DNA of 64,000 bases from Streptomyces sp. TG1A-8 (GCF_030499535.1 NZ_JASTLB010000001.1:1-64000), one strand, 5' to 3'. Positions 51,005 to 59,721 are shown, numbered from the stretch's first letter. Notes: generated by a model from the sequence alone, not told the origin. Translations and numbers: made by a program.

Positions 51005-51728
51005 ACTGCACGCCATCACCGCCGGATACGACAGGAAAGCCCCCGTCGTCCGCGACGCCTCCCTGACCGTCGCACCCGGTGAGGCCGTCGGCCTGCTCGG
51101 CCCCAGCGGCTGCGGCAAATCAACCCTCGCCCGCGTCGCAGCCCTGCTGCACCGCCCCGAGTCGGGCACCCTTGTCCTGGACGGCAAGCCCGTACGGCGC
51201 TGGCGGCACCGCGCACCCCGTGACCTGCGCACCGCCATCGGCGTCGTCTTCCAGCAGCCCCGGCTGTCCGCCGACCCCCGGCTGCGGCTCACCGACCTGA
51301 TCGCCGAGCCCCTGCGCGCAACCGGCCGCCGCGACGAAGTACCGGACCGCATCACCGAACTGGCCCCGGCCGTCGGCCTCACCCCCGACCTCCTGGACCG
51401 CCGCCCCCACGAGGTCAGCGACGGCCAGCTCCAGCGCGCCTGCCTCGCCCGCGCCCTGGTCCTGCGCCCGCGCTGGCTGATCTGCGACGAGATGACCGCG
51501 ATGCTAGATGCCTCCACCACGGCCGCCCTGGTGGCGGCCGTCGAGGACTACCGCGCAGCCACCGGTGCCGGTCTGCTCGCCGTGGGCCACGACCACGCCC
51601 TCCTGCACCGCTGGTGTGGCCGCGTCCTGCACTGGAACGAGGTCACCGGCCGGGCCCCGTCGGGCATAGGAAAGCTCCCGCAGGCATCCGGCCTGCGGGA
51701 GCCGTCCGTCGTACCGCCTGCTACGTGA
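50997..51728 (+). CDS. nikE: ABC transporter ATPase (NikE-like)
   Basis: 243 residues, GTG overlapping the nikD end by 8 bases. Walker A GPSGCGKS at 35-42, Q-loop QQPRLS, a degenerate signature EVSDGQLQR (Ser-Asp instead of Ser-Gly), Walker B LICDEMTAMLD, H-loop GHDH. A GC-rich hairpin (51675-51701) lies inside its last 20 codons, so the natural stop may be earlier or the terminator overlaps the gene. It is the last gene of the nik operon and faces sodF. Confidence 0.82.
   Translation: MLELHAITAGYDRKAPVVRDASLTVAPGEAVGLLGPSGCGKSTLARVAALLHRPESGTLVLDGKPVRRWRHRAPRDLRTAIGVVFQQPRLSADPRLRLTDLIAEPLRATGRRDEVPDRITELAPAVGLTPDLLDRRPHEVSDGQLQRACLARALVLRPRWLICDEMTAMLDASTTAALVAAVEDYRAATGAGLLAVGHDHALLHRWCGRVLHWNEVTGRAPSGIGKLPQASGLREPSVVPPAT
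51675..51701. terminator. Hairpin between nikE and sodF (probably bidirectional)
   Basis: CTCCCGCAGG / CCTGCGGGAG, a perfect 10-bp stem with a 7-base loop, located between two convergent genes. There is no clear U-run; many Streptomyces terminators lack one. It overlaps the 3' end of the nikE frame. Confidence 0.65.
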
Positions 51729-51779
51729 AGGGTGAGAAGACGATCACGAGCAGGACGTCTGTGCGGCGCTGCTACGGCG

Positions 51780-52427
51780 TCACGGGGCAAGCAGCAGGCT
51801 GTCGCCGCGCTCCTTGGCGGCGGCGTAGCGCCGGGCCACGTCCTGCCAGTTGACGACGGCCCACATGGCGTCGATGAAGTCGACCTTCTGGTTCTTGTAC
51901 TGCAGGTAGAAGGCGTGCTCCCAGGCGTCGAAGACGAGGATCGGGGTGGAGCCCTGGCCGACGTTGCCCTGGTGGTCGTAGACCTGCTCGACGATCAGCC
52001 GGCCGCTGACGGGCTCGTAGGCAAGAACGCCCCAGCCGGAGCCCTGGGTGGTGGCGGCGGCTTTGGTGAGCTGGGCCTTGAAGCCGGCGAAGGAGCCGAA
52101 GGACTCGGTGATCGCATCCGCGAGGTCGCCCACGCCGTCGGCGGCCAGCGGCTCGCCGCCGCCCTCCTTCGGGCCGGTCATGTTCTGCCAGTAGATCGAG
52201 TGCAGGATGTGGCCGGACAGGTGGAAGGCCAGGTTCTTCTCCAGGCCGTTGATCGAGCCCCAGGTCTCCTTGTCCCGTGCCTCCGCCAGCTGCTCCAGCG
52301 TGTCGTTGGCGCCCTTCACATACGCCGCGTGGTGCTTGTCGTGGTGCAGCTCGATGATCTCAGGGCTGATGACCGGAGCGAGCGCCGAGTAGTCGTACGG
52401 AAGTTCCGGGAGCGTGTACACCGGCAT
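51780..52427 (-). CDS. sodF: Iron superoxide dismutase SodF
   Basis: 215 residues from the ATG at 52427, placed 9 bases after GGAGG; an in-frame TTG two codons upstream is less likely. Classical Fe/Mn-SOD family: [20 protein letters not shown], the HHDKHH motif with metal ligand His28, GHILHSIYW with the second His, and the DAWEHAFY signature supplying the Asp and last His. It removes superoxide in the cytoplasm. In Streptomyces, sodF is repressed by nickel-loaded Nur when the nickel enzyme SodN is in use. The Nur-type box and the adjacent Fur-family gene fit that scheme. It converges on the nik operon. Confidence 0.95.
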   Translation of the reverse strand: MPVYTLPELPYDYSALAPVISPEIIELHHDKHHAAYVKGANDTLEQLAEARDKETWGSINGLEKNLAFHLSGHILHSIYWQNMTGPKEGGGEPLAADGVGDLADAITESFGSFAGFKAQLTKAAATTQGSGWGVLAYEPVSGRLIVEQVYDHQGNVGQGSTPILVFDAWEHAFYLQYKNQKVDFIDAMWAVVNWQDVARRYAAAKERGDSLLLAP

Positions 52428-52448
52428 GTCCAACGTCCTCCGACATAA

Positions 52449-52465
52449 TTGCGAATGATGTGCAG
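52449..52465. promoter_or_regulatory. Nur-type operator between sodF and the Fur-family gene
   Basis: TTGCGA-ATGAT-GTGCAG matches tTGCaa-N5-ttGCAA in the core TTGC...GCA positions. It is centred 30 bases upstream of the sodF ATG and could also affect the divergent regulator gene. Confidence 0.72.
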
Positions 52466-52487
52466 ATGCACACTATCAGCAAGAAGT

Positions 52488-53039
52488 ATGACTGCTGATC
52501 AGGCATTGGACCTAGGACTCGGGGCCGTGCCGGGGCAGTTGGAACCAAAACCTCGCCGTATGGCACGGTCATGGGAAAGGGCGGAAGCCGTGAGGGCTGT
52601 CCAGCGGTCGGCACATGACGCAGCGACAGGGTCGGATGCCCACGTGCGGCTGAAGCGGCGCGGGTTGCGCTGCACTGCGGGCCGAGTCCGTTTACTGACC
52701 CTGCTGTCCGCTTCCGAACGCCATCTCTCCCCGGCCGAAGCCTGCGAGGAACTGGCTCGGTCCGGGCATGCCGTGAACACCACCACCGTCTATCGCGCGT
52801 TGGACGCACTGACAGCCGTGGGCCTCATCCACGCGGTGCACGGTCCGGGCCCGGCGCGCTACGGCATCACCGGAGAACCGCACCACCACACCGTGTGCCG
52901 AGAGTGCGGCAGCGTCGCAGGCCTGTCGAGTCGGCATTTGACCGAGGCGGTGGGCAGGATCCAGGAGCTGAGGGGTCTGCGGCCCAACCCTGATGGGGTG
53001 CTTCTCATCTACGGGCGGTGCACTCACTGCAGCACCTGA
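52488..53039 (+). CDS. nur: Fur-family metalloregulator, Nur candidate
   Basis: 183 residues from the ATG at 52488. The frame is open from 52449, but that start would lie in the operator; ATG 52560 is also possible. Fur fold: HTH segment HLSPAEACEELARSGHAVNTTTVYRALDALTAVGLIH, then the metal region EPHHHTVCRECG and the closing GRCTHCS with two CxxC pairs. It has an unusually long, basic N-terminal extension (about 60 residues) compared with the usual 145-residue Nur. The assignment as nickel sensor rests on the three linked Nur-type boxes. The paralogues Zur or CatR cannot be excluded from the protein alone. Confidence 0.75.
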   Translation: MTADQALDLGLGAVPGQLEPKPRRMARSWERAEAVRAVQRSAHDAATGSDAHVRLKRRGLRCTAGRVRLLTLLSASERHLSPAEACEELARSGHAVNTTTVYRALDALTAVGLIHAVHGPGPARYGITGEPHHHTVCRECGSVAGLSSRHLTEAVGRIQELRGLRPNPDGVLLIYGRCTHCST

Positions 53040-53412
53040 CAGGCAGGGAGCGTGGCGGTTCCTTTACCGCGGGCGGCGCCACAAGCCGCCCTGCTCGGCA
53101 GCCTGCTCCGCCGGCACCCAATGGACCAGCCCGCAGTCCGCTTCTCCTCGCCCCTGCGGGACTTCCACACCAGCAGGGCGACGGCTTGGGCAGCGAAGAA
53201 CAGGCCGACGACGCCGCTGGTGTTCAGAGCTAGGCCGGCCACCCAGTCCTGGACACCCGACCGATGGAAGTGGATGGGGGGTGCTGTCCATGGGACGGAC
53301 GCTGTCAGGCAGAACAGCACCCCACATCCGGTCTGGGATGGCGGCACGGATCGCTGCCCGCACCTGTGACTCCTCCAGCCTTGTGCGCTGGGTGCACGCC
53401 CACGGAGCTTTA
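53040..53412. other. Region without a supported gene
   Basis: Several short overlapping frames exist on both strands. The only one with protein-like character is minus-strand 53024-53347, which would encode a single membrane span (GVVGLFFAAQAVALLVWKSR), but it has a poor start and no ribosome-binding site. I leave it unannotated as a gene. Confidence 0.35.
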
Positions 53413-53429
53413 TTGCACACTACTCGCAA
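53413..53429. promoter_or_regulatory. Nur-type operator upstream of the unrecognised gene
   Basis: TTGCAC-ACTAC-TCGCAA fits tTGCaa-N5-ttGCAA at the key TTGC and GCAA positions. It ends 28 bases before the GTG at 53458. It is the third such site within 7 kb. Confidence 0.7.
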
Positions 53430-53457
53430 CAAAAAATTCATGGCTATAAGGAGGGGC

Positions 53458-53931
53458 GTGGACTCTCTCCTGGTTCTGGGCATCGAGCGGCGCTGCGGCG
53501 AGACCGGTGCGGGACGTGATCCGGACGGGCGATTGCCCAATCACGCGGTGGCGTCGAGCCACGAGGCAGACCTCCGGTTAACCCGGGTTGGCGCAGTGAC
53601 GATGACGGAGGCGGTGGCCGATGTGCTGACGTGGAAGGCTGTCGCGGGCTGCGTGGGGCACGGGGTGGACACGCGGGTCGCGGTGGACAGGACCGCCGCC
53701 GGCTCGCGGTCGCCGTGGCTGGCCGGGGAGCAGTGCGCGGCGGCCCGGTCCCCGCTTCGCATACCCGTCCTGTGGCTGCGCCGGTCCAAGGACGCGTTAA
53801 CCGCTGCCGTCGCCGATCTCCCCGAACGGGCCGGATCTGAACCGGCACCGCAGGACGTGCCAACCCCGCCAGCTCCCCTGGAGAACGCCGCCCTGCACTC
53901 GGCAGCGCGTGGGCTGGCAGGTGCCGCCTGA
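53458..53931 (+). CDS. Unrecognised 157-residue protein, putative nickel-regulon member
   Basis: GTG start directly behind a strong AAGGAGG (53448-53454). Third codon positions are G/C-rich as in real Streptomyces genes. No family recognised. Visible features: an N-terminal DSLLVLGIERRCGETG, a central MTEAVADVLTWKAVAGCVGHGVD with Cys and His, WLAGEQCAAARS, and a Pro-rich acidic tail. There are only three or four Cys and a few His, not a classical metal-storage pattern. Two TTA codons occur, which in Streptomyces require the developmental tRNA encoded by bldA. The Nur-type box suggests a role in nickel limitation. It ends next to an IS5-family element, which could have truncated a longer original. 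Confidence 0.55.
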   Translation: MDSLLVLGIERRCGETGAGRDPDGRLPNHAVASSHEADLRLTRVGAVTMTEAVADVLTWKAVAGCVGHGVDTRVAVDRTAAGSRSPWLAGEQCAAARSPLRIPVLWLRRSKDALTAAVADLPERAGSEPAPQDVPTPPAPLENAALHSAARGLAGAA

Positions 53932-53938
53932 TGACTAA

Positions 53939-54812
53939 GAGGGTGTCTCACGTGGTGTGAGGTTGATGCGGCATGATGCCGTGCCATGGGTGTTGGTTTG
54001 TCGCAGCGGTTGGTTCCTGACGAACTCTGGTCGCTCGTGGCACCGTTGCTGCCTTCGTTCGCTTCCCGTCCGCAAGGCGGAGGCACGGCCCCGGTGGATG
54101 AGCGAGCGGTGTTCACGGCCGTGGTGTACGTGCTGACCAGCGGCTGCGTCTGGCGGCATCTGCCGGAGACGTTCGGCGTCTCACCGGCCACCGCCCACCG
54201 CCGGTTCTCCGCATGGACCAAGGACGGGCTGTGGCGGCGGCTGCACCAGGCCGTCCTGGACGAACTCGGCGCCCGCGGCGAGGTGGACTGGACCTCGGTG
54301 ATCGTGGACGCCGCCTCCGTCCGGGCGAAAAAGGGGGATCGCTGACCGGGCGCAATCCGGTCGACCGGGGCAAGAAGGGCAGCAAGCTCCACGTCCTGTC
54401 CGACGCCCAGGGCCTCCCTCTCGCCCTTGGCGTCTCGGGGGCGAACGTCCATGACAGCCAGGCACTCCTGCCGCTGGTGCTGGGCATCCCCGCCGTCCGT
54501 TCCCGGCGCGGCCCTCGCAGACGCAGCCCCGGCAGGCTTCGCGCGGACAAGGCGTACCACTCCGCCGAGAGGCTGAGGTGGCTGCGTGAACGGGGCATCG
54601 TCCCGCGCATCGCCCGACCCGGCATCGAGTCCGGCGAGCGTCTCGGCCGGCACCGCTGGAAGATCGAACGGACGATCTCCTGGCTCTTCGGCTACCGCCG
54701 CCTGACCGTCCGCTACGAGCGCAAAGGCAGCCACTTCCTGGCCTTCCTCGGGCTCGCAGCGGTCCTGACCTGCTACAAGAAACTCGCAAAGATCGCCACG
54801 TGAGACAAGCTC
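53939..54812 (+). mobile_element. IS5-family element
   Basis: Terminal repeats gagGgTGTCTCACGTGG (53939 onward) and the matching CCACGTGAGACAaGCTC ending at 54812, with TAA on both sides as target duplication. It contains a two-frame transposase. An IS701-family element abuts its right end. Confidence 0.85.
53986..54803 (+). CDS. IS5-family transposase, two overlapping frames
   Basis: The first frame is 53986-54345 and the second continues to 54803. The frames meet at A5G5 (54328-54337). A -1 slip on A-AAA-AAG would join VIVDAASVRAKKG to GSLTGRNPVDRGKKGSKLH, giving about 270 residues. Such programmed shifts are common in IS5-family (IS427-type) elements, but a homopolymer read error would look the same. 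The catalytic Asp of SVIVDAASV, a second Asp in ADKAYHS and the Glu of HRWKIERTISWL are present. The N-terminal half has the DUF4096-like LVPDELWSLVAPLLP. Confidence 0.85.
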
Positions 54813-54815
54813 TAA

Positions 54816-56213
54816 TACTCCAGCAGCGGTTCGTGTCCTGAGCTGGTGGTTGTCGTTGTCCTGGTATGGAGGGGATGAGTGAAGCCGCTTGCTGGGCCGG
54901 CGAGTTGGAGTTGGTGTTCGCTCGGGTGGCGGGCAGGTTCACTCGGGCGGATCTGCGGTGGCGGATGCGGGACTACGTCCGTGGTCTGCTGGGGCGGGCG
55001 ACACGCAAGAACGGCTGGCAGCTTGCGGAATGGGCAGGTCACCGCACTCCGGACGGCTTTCAGCGGCTGCTGAACAGCAGTGTCTGGGACGCGGACGCCC
55101 TGCGTGACGACGTCCGTGCCTACGTCGCCGAACGGCTCGGACCGGGCGGTGTGCTGATCATCGACGACACGGGATTCATCAAGAAGGGCACCACCTCAGC
55201 CGGGGTCAGTCGGCAGTACACCGGCACCTCAGGAAAAATCGACAACTGTCAGATCGGCGTGTTCGCCGCCTACGCCACCAGCTCAGGCCGGGCCTTGGTG
55301 GACCGGGAGCTCTACCTGCCCAAAGCCTGGACGTCCGACCGTGACCGCTGCCGGGCGGCCAAGATCCCCGACGGGCGAGGCTTTGCGACCAAGGGGGAAC
55401 TGGCCCGGGACATCGTCCGCCGCTGCCTGGCCGCCGGCCTGCCGGCGTCGTGGGTGACCGCGGATGAGGCCTACGGGCAGGACTGGCACTTCCGCCGCCT
55501 GCTCGAGCAGACGGGCGTCGGCTACGTGGTGGCGGTGCCCAAGTCCCAGCAGATCAAGTCCCTGGCCGGCATCTGGCGCATCGACCATCTCATCGATGAA
55601 GCACCCGATGATGCCTGGCAGCGGCTGTCCTGCGGCGATGGGGCGAAGGGCCCGCGGATCTACGACTGGGCCGGGGCCAAGTTGCCCGCCAACATCATCT
55701 TCGATCCGGATCCGCCGACCCATCACCGGTGGGTGATGGCCCGCCGCAGCCTGTCCGACCCCGAAGATGTGGCCTACTACCTGGCCTACGCACCCGTGGG
55801 TGTCGAGATCGCCGAGCTGGTCCGCATCGCCGGCTCCCGCTGGGCGATCGAGGAGTGCTTCCAGGCCGCGAAGAACGAGTGCGGCCTGGACGAGTACGAA
55901 GTCCGCCGCTATGTCGGCTGGTATCGGCACATCACCCTGGCCATGCTCGCCCACGCCGTCTTGGCCGCACTCGCAGCACAAGCCCAGGCCGGCGGGGAGG
56001 CAAAGGGGGCTGCAGAAACGGATCAGCCACCGTCCCGCTCACCGTGGCAGAGATCCGGCGGCTCCTGGACACTCTCCTGCCCCACCCACGAGCCGACCGC
56101 GATCCCATCACCCACGCACTGAACTGGTCCGCCTGGAGAAGACACCGCCAGGCCATCGCCCGCCGCTGCCACTACCGAAAACGCACCTCAGGCCACGAAC
56201 CGCTGCTGGAGTA
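54816..56213 (+). mobile_element. IS701-family element
   Basis: Inverted ends TACTCCAGCAGCGGTTCGTG (54816 onward) / CACGAACCGCTGCTGGAGTA (to 56213), flanked by the 4-bp duplication CTAA (54812-54815 and 56214-56217), as expected for the IS701 family (YTAR targets). It inserted exactly at the right edge of the IS5-family element. Confidence 0.88.
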
Positions 56214-56217
56214 CTAA
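54866..56217 (+). CDS. IS701-family transposase (one probable frameshift near 56010)
   Basis: About 450 residues. It reads without a break from the ATG at 54866 to about 56010, then the family sequence (VAEIRRLLDTLLP, ALNWSAWRRHRQAIARRCHY) continues in another frame to 56217; a G5 run lies at the switch, so a read error is likely. The DDE features of the family are visible: [27 protein letters not shown] and SRWAIEECFQAAKNECGLDEYE. The TAA stop is completed by the CTAA target duplication. Confidence 0.85.
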
Positions 56218-56384
56218 GCTTGCAGAGATAATTGGAGACCCGAAAGCGGCAGTGCAGCGGTACACAAATAGAACTGGGGATAATATCATCGAGTATCATC
56301 TTCCCTGGGGTGGAGTGCAGTTCAGGCAACCTGGAGGGGCTGGAGAATGGCTCCTGCATTCCTTTAGGAGCTAAGGACTCCCGA

Positions 56385-56420
56385 TATACGCGGCGCCCCA
56401 TGACTGGGGCGCCGCGTATA
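56385..56420. promoter_or_regulatory. Perfect 16-bp hairpin upstream of the low-G+C gene
   Basis: TATACGCGGCGCCCCA, loop TGAC, TGGGGCGCCGCGTATA: a fully paired stem ending 22 bases before the ATG at 56443. It could be a terminator of an upstream transcript or a leader structure of the following gene. The rest of 56218-56442 shows no gene. Confidence 0.7.
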
Positions 56421-56442
56421 GTTTACTGAAAAGGAATTAAGG

Positions 56443-56679
56443 ATGGCATCCTATAATCGCGACGGCATGCTAATTGACGTTTCCGTGCTTAGTGATGGAA
56501 AGGTGGGAAGTGACGGCTGGGTGGTGGAATTTTGGGACCTTACGCCAGGGGGTATAGGTGAATTTATGCACATCCATGTGGATGCGCATGGCAACTGCAC
56601 TACAGAACGTATGGTTGAATCGGTAAGTGAAAGTCTGACGCAGTGGGCCTTGTCCATCGCGAAATCTGAACTGGCGTGA
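56443..56679 (+). CDS. Low-G+C orphan protein, 78 residues
   Basis: ATG behind AAGGAATTAAGG. G+C is about one half and many codons end in A or T, very unlike all neighbours, which points to recent acquisition. The sequence has an acidic, beta-like first half (LIDVSVLSDGKVGSDGWVVEFWDL), a HIHVDAHGNC segment and a C-terminal helix (ESVSESLTQWALSIAKSELA). No family recognised; the size and acidity would suit an immunity protein or other small partner, but no toxin gene is adjacent. It lies between an IS701 and an IS6 element. Confidence 0.6.
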   Translation: MASYNRDGMLIDVSVLSDGKVGSDGWVVEFWDLTPGGIGEFMHIHVDAHGNCTTERMVESVSESLTQWALSIAKSELA

Positions 56680-56873
56680 TACCTGAGTTCGCGTACAGCA
56701 GTATGATCACTCACTGTTTGCGTGATGCCGCTGCGCTGCCGCGACGGACCAGATGCGGGAATGGCCTGCGACGGCTGCGGGATCTGGCTGCGCAGGCGGA
56801 GCCGGGGGCGGGCATGGCGACGGAGGCGGTAGGCCTGGCTGCCTCCTACGCGCCGCTGACGAGCATCCAGTCC
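56680..56873. other. Short region between the orphan gene and the IS6-family element
   Basis: No gene supported. Short frames (for example one with NGLRRLRDLAAQAEPGAG) are not convincing. Confidence 0.3.
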
Positions 56874-57721
56874 GGCACTGTCACGTTATTGAGTGGTTTT
56901 CTGACAGCGCGTGAGGCATGGGGCGGGGCCGGGTTTCGAAGCGGTGTTCAGGTCCCGGCGGCGCTGGTGGCCTGGTCCCAGATTGCAAAGCGGATGGTCG
57001 TCTCGGCTCGGTAGCCGGGAGCGGTCATCAGGTGGCGGTGGGGCCGGAAGTGCGGTGAGATGCCGCTGAAGGCAGCCAGGAACCGTTGGGCCCCACCGGT
57101 ACTGCGGAAGCCTTTCATCGCGCGTTCACGCTGCCTTGTCGGCTGATGACTGTTCTCTGCCCGGTTGTTCAGGCCCTTGTGCGAGGGGTGTTCAACGGAG
57201 GGCATGACCTCGCGGTGGGCCGCGCTGCAGGAGCGCAGCTTGTCGGTGACGGCCACCCTGGGCACCGTATGGGTCTTCTTCAGCAGCCTGCGGAAGAAGC
57301 GCCGGGCCGCAGCGGTGTCCCGTCGGCTCTGTACGAGGGTGTCCAAGACGGTGCCGTCGGCGTCCACGGCCCGCCACAGGTACTTCCGCTCTGCGTTGAT
57401 CTTCATGAAGACCTCATCCAGGTGCCATTTGTCCCCGGGGCGGGGCAGCCGGCGACGCAGGCCGTTGGCGTAGGTCTGCCCGAACTTGGCGCACCAGCGG
57501 CGGACCGTCTCATAGGAGACAAGCACGCCGCGCTCCAGCATCAGTTCCCCGACCCCGCGAAAGCTGAGCGGGAAGCGAAAGTACAGCCACACGCAGTGCG
57601 CGATCACCTCGACCGGGTACCGGTGCCCCTTGTACGACGGCGGCGCGCTGCCCACGGACGACCCCTCCCGGCATGACCAACCAGAAGATCATCCCACCCG
57701 GTCAGTCAACGTGACAGTGCC
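56874..57721 (-). mobile_element. IS6-family element, 848 bp
   Basis: Perfect terminal repeats GGCACTGTCACGTT / AACGTGACAGTGCC at 56874-56887 and 57708-57721, and a single transposase gene. No 8-bp target duplication is seen, consistent with replicon fusion or a deletion next to the element. The left-arm copy is cut at window base 1. Confidence 0.88.
56948..57655 (-). CDS. IS6-family transposase
   Basis: 235 residues. The family pattern is clear: HRYPVEVIAHCVWLYFRFPLSFRGVGELM, then LDEVFMKINAERKYLWRAVDADG (first Asp), VAVTDKLRSC (second Asp) and NRAENSHQPTRQRERAMKGF (Glu). The frame is intact and of normal length, so the element is probably functional. Confidence 0.92.
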   Translation of the reverse strand: MGSAPPSYKGHRYPVEVIAHCVWLYFRFPLSFRGVGELMLERGVLVSYETVRRWCAKFGQTYANGLRRRLPRPGDKWHLDEVFMKINAERKYLWRAVDADGTVLDTLVQSRRDTAAARRFFRRLLKKTHTVPRVAVTDKLRSCSAAHREVMPSVEHPSHKGLNNRAENSHQPTRQRERAMKGFRSTGGAQRFLAAFSGISPHFRPHRHLMTAPGYRAETTIRFAIWDQATSAAGT

Positions 57722-58019
57722 CTCGCGAGTCCACCCCGGCCCCCAGTGGCTCTTCCCGGGCATGGTCCCGGGCAAGCCGATTTCGACGCACGGCATGACC
57801 CAGAAGCTCAACCGGCACGGCATCGCAGTCCGCACCGCCCGCAACGCGGCGCTGGCCGCCCTTGCTGCTGATCTCCCCAGCCCGATCCTCGCCGACGTGA
57901 CCGGGATGCACCGCCACACCGCACTCCGCTGGGTCGCCTACGCCCGACGCGACTGGGCCGAGTACCTCGCTGCCCGGGCCGAGGACCTGAAGGAACCGCC
58001 TGGTGGCGAGTGCCGATGA
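57722..58019 (+). pseudogene. 3' remnant of a zinc-ribbon-type recombinase
   Basis: The reading frame emerges from the IS6 end and continues to the stop at 58017-58019. WLFPGMVPGKPISTHGMTQKL, ARNAALAALAADLPSPILADV and WAEYLAARAEDL align in order with YLLPGRAPGRPRNPAGLSDKL, ARNTAMMEALADLPPVVLSDL and WYDYLAGRHSARA at the end of the element B protein (42128-44437). It is therefore the tail of a second member of that family whose body is gone. Confidence 0.75.
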
Positions 58020-58227
58020 GGGGAACGATTCGTGCTGCGGCTGGCCAATCGATAAGGTGCCAGGTCATGACCGCACCCGTTCGATCCACGGGCCGGTCAG
58101 GGTTTTGCCGCAGTTTGTGGCACCTCCACGGCTGCCTTGCCGACCCCTGCCTGCCCCGGCCCTGGGACACGGGCGGGATCTTCACGGCGGGGCAGTCGGG
58201 CCCCGGCCGACGGGTCAGGAGGAACGA

Positions 58228-59721
58228 GTGGCACAGATCATCGCCGGGGTCTCACGGACGTTCAACGAGTTTCTGCTCTTGCCCAACCGGACCCGGACCG
58301 ACTGCTCGCCCGCGACGGTCGAGCTGCGCACGCCCCTGGTGCGGCATATCGTGGGCGAGCCGTCGGCGATCGAGCTGCACTCCCCGTTCACGTCCGCGAT
58401 CATGCAGGCTGTCAGCACACCGGAACTCGCGATCGCGCTCGCTCGCAACGGCGGTCTGAGCTTCCTGCACCACAACCAGTCGATCCAGGACCAGGTTGCA
58501 GCGGTCTGCCAAGTGAAGAACTTCAAGGCCGGATTCGTCACCAGCGATACAAACGTCCGGCCTGACGACAGCCTGGGTCTCCTGGTCGACATCATGCGCC
58601 GCACAGGTCACAGCACCGCCGCGGTCACCCACGACGGGACCGCCACCGGACGGCTGCTCGGTCTGGTGACCTCCCGCGACTTCCACCCGCAACGCCACGA
58701 CCTGGCCGAACCGGTCAGCGGGCGGATGACCGCCATCGCCGACTTGCCCCATGCAGGGCCTGACACCACGCTTTCCGAGGCCAACGCCCGGCTGTGGGAC
58801 GAACGGCTGGACTGCCTCCCCGTGCTGAACGGCGAGGGCAACCTGCAGTATCTGGTGTTCCGATCCGACTACACGGACAACAAGCGATTCCCGAACCAGG
58901 TCGTGGACGCCGCCAAGCGCCTGCGCGTGGGCGCGGGCGTCAACACCCATGACTACCAGGAGCGCATCCCGGCCCTGGTGGAGGCGGGCGCGGACGCGCT
59001 GTGCTTCGACTCGTCCGACGGCTACAGCGACTGGCAAGCACACGCCCTGACCTGGGTGAAGAAGCACTATCCCGAGATCCCGGTCGGCGGCGGCAACGTG
59101 GTCGACGGCGAGGCGTTCACCTTCCTCGCCGAGGCGGGGGCGGACTTCGTCAAGGTCGGTGTGGGCGGCGGTTCCATCTGCATCACTCGCGACCAGAAGG
59201 GCATCGGCCGCGGCCAGGCCAGCGCTGTGCTGGACGTCGCGACGGCCCGGGACGCGTTCCGCGAGCGCACCGGCGAGTATGTGCCGATCTGCTCCGACGG
59301 CGGCCTGGTCCACGACTACCACGTGGCCCTGGCGTTGGCGATGGGGGCCGACTTCGTCATGATGGGGCGATATTTCGCGCGCTTCGACCAAGCGGCCGGC
59401 GCGAAACTGCCTACCCGCGACGGCTTCGTGAAGGAGTACTGGGGTGAGGGCTCGAACCGGGCCCGTAACTGGCAGCGCTACGGTCAGGGCGGTCAGGGGC
59501 TGGTCTTCGAGGAAGGCGTGGACGGCTACGTCCCCTACGCAGGCGACCTCAACGAAGGGCTCGCCCTGACCGTCGCCAAGCTCAAGACCACGATGGTCTC
59601 CTGCGGTTCCGCCACCCTGCCGGAGTTCCAGTCCACGGCCCGGCTGACCCTCGTTTCAGACCAGAGCTTCCAGGAGAGCCACGCCAACGTCACCCTGCGA
59701 GACACCCCGACGACGGTCTGA
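58228..59721 (+). CDS. guaB: IMP dehydrogenase (T. foetus-like type)
   Basis: 497 residues from the GTG at 58228 behind AGGAGG. It oxidises IMP to XMP, the committing step of guanine nucleotide synthesis. Barrel start [15 protein letters not shown], then [21 protein letters not shown]; two CBS domains (roughly residues 110-220, [19 protein letters not shown] to LDCLPVL). The catalytic loop [18 protein letters not shown] has Cys318, and the flap contains [20 protein letters not shown] with the Arg-Tyr pair. The order and wording resemble the Tritrichomonas foetus enzyme more than housekeeping Streptomyces GuaB. It is probably a second, accessory IMPDH; target-based resistance is conceivable. 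The TGA is provided by the following IS3 element. Confidence 0.88.
   Translation: MAQIIAGVSRTFNEFLLLPNRTRTDCSPATVELRTPLVRHIVGEPSAIELHSPFTSAIMQAVSTPELAIALARNGGLSFLHHNQSIQDQVAAVCQVKNFKAGFVTSDTNVRPDDSLGLLVDIMRRTGHSTAAVTHDGTATGRLLGLVTSRDFHPQRHDLAEPVSGRMTAIADLPHAGPDTTLSEANARLWDERLDCLPVLNGEGNLQYLVFRSDYTDNKRFPNQVVDAAKRLRVGAGVNTHDYQERIPALVEAGADALCFDSSDGYSDWQAHALTWVKKHYPEIPVGGGNVVDGEAFTFLAEAGADFVKVGVGGGSICITRDQKGIGRGQASAVLDVATARDAFRERTGEYVPICSDGGLVHDYHVALALAMGADFVMMGRYFARFDQAAGAKLPTRDGFVKEYWGEGSNRARNWQRYGQGGQGLVFEEGVDGYVPYAGDLNEGLALTVAKLKTTMVSCGSATLPEFQSTARLTLVSDQSFQESHANVTLRDTPTTV

Larger units (their letters stand above)
28830..57312. repeat. Right arm of the inverted repeat (the genuine copy)
   Basis: This arm has mostly intact reading frames, in contrast to the left arm, and continues without a break into unique sequence after 57312. 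It still contains isolated homopolymer errors, for example a G run at 43415-43417 that is one base shorter than in the left copy and truncates a long gene. It should be treated as the single true locus. Confidence 0.9.

Noticed and set aside
53024..53347. 107-codon minus-strand frame with one possible membrane span
   Set aside because: It has a weak GTG start, no ribosome-binding site and overlaps the end of the regulator gene; kept only as a remark.
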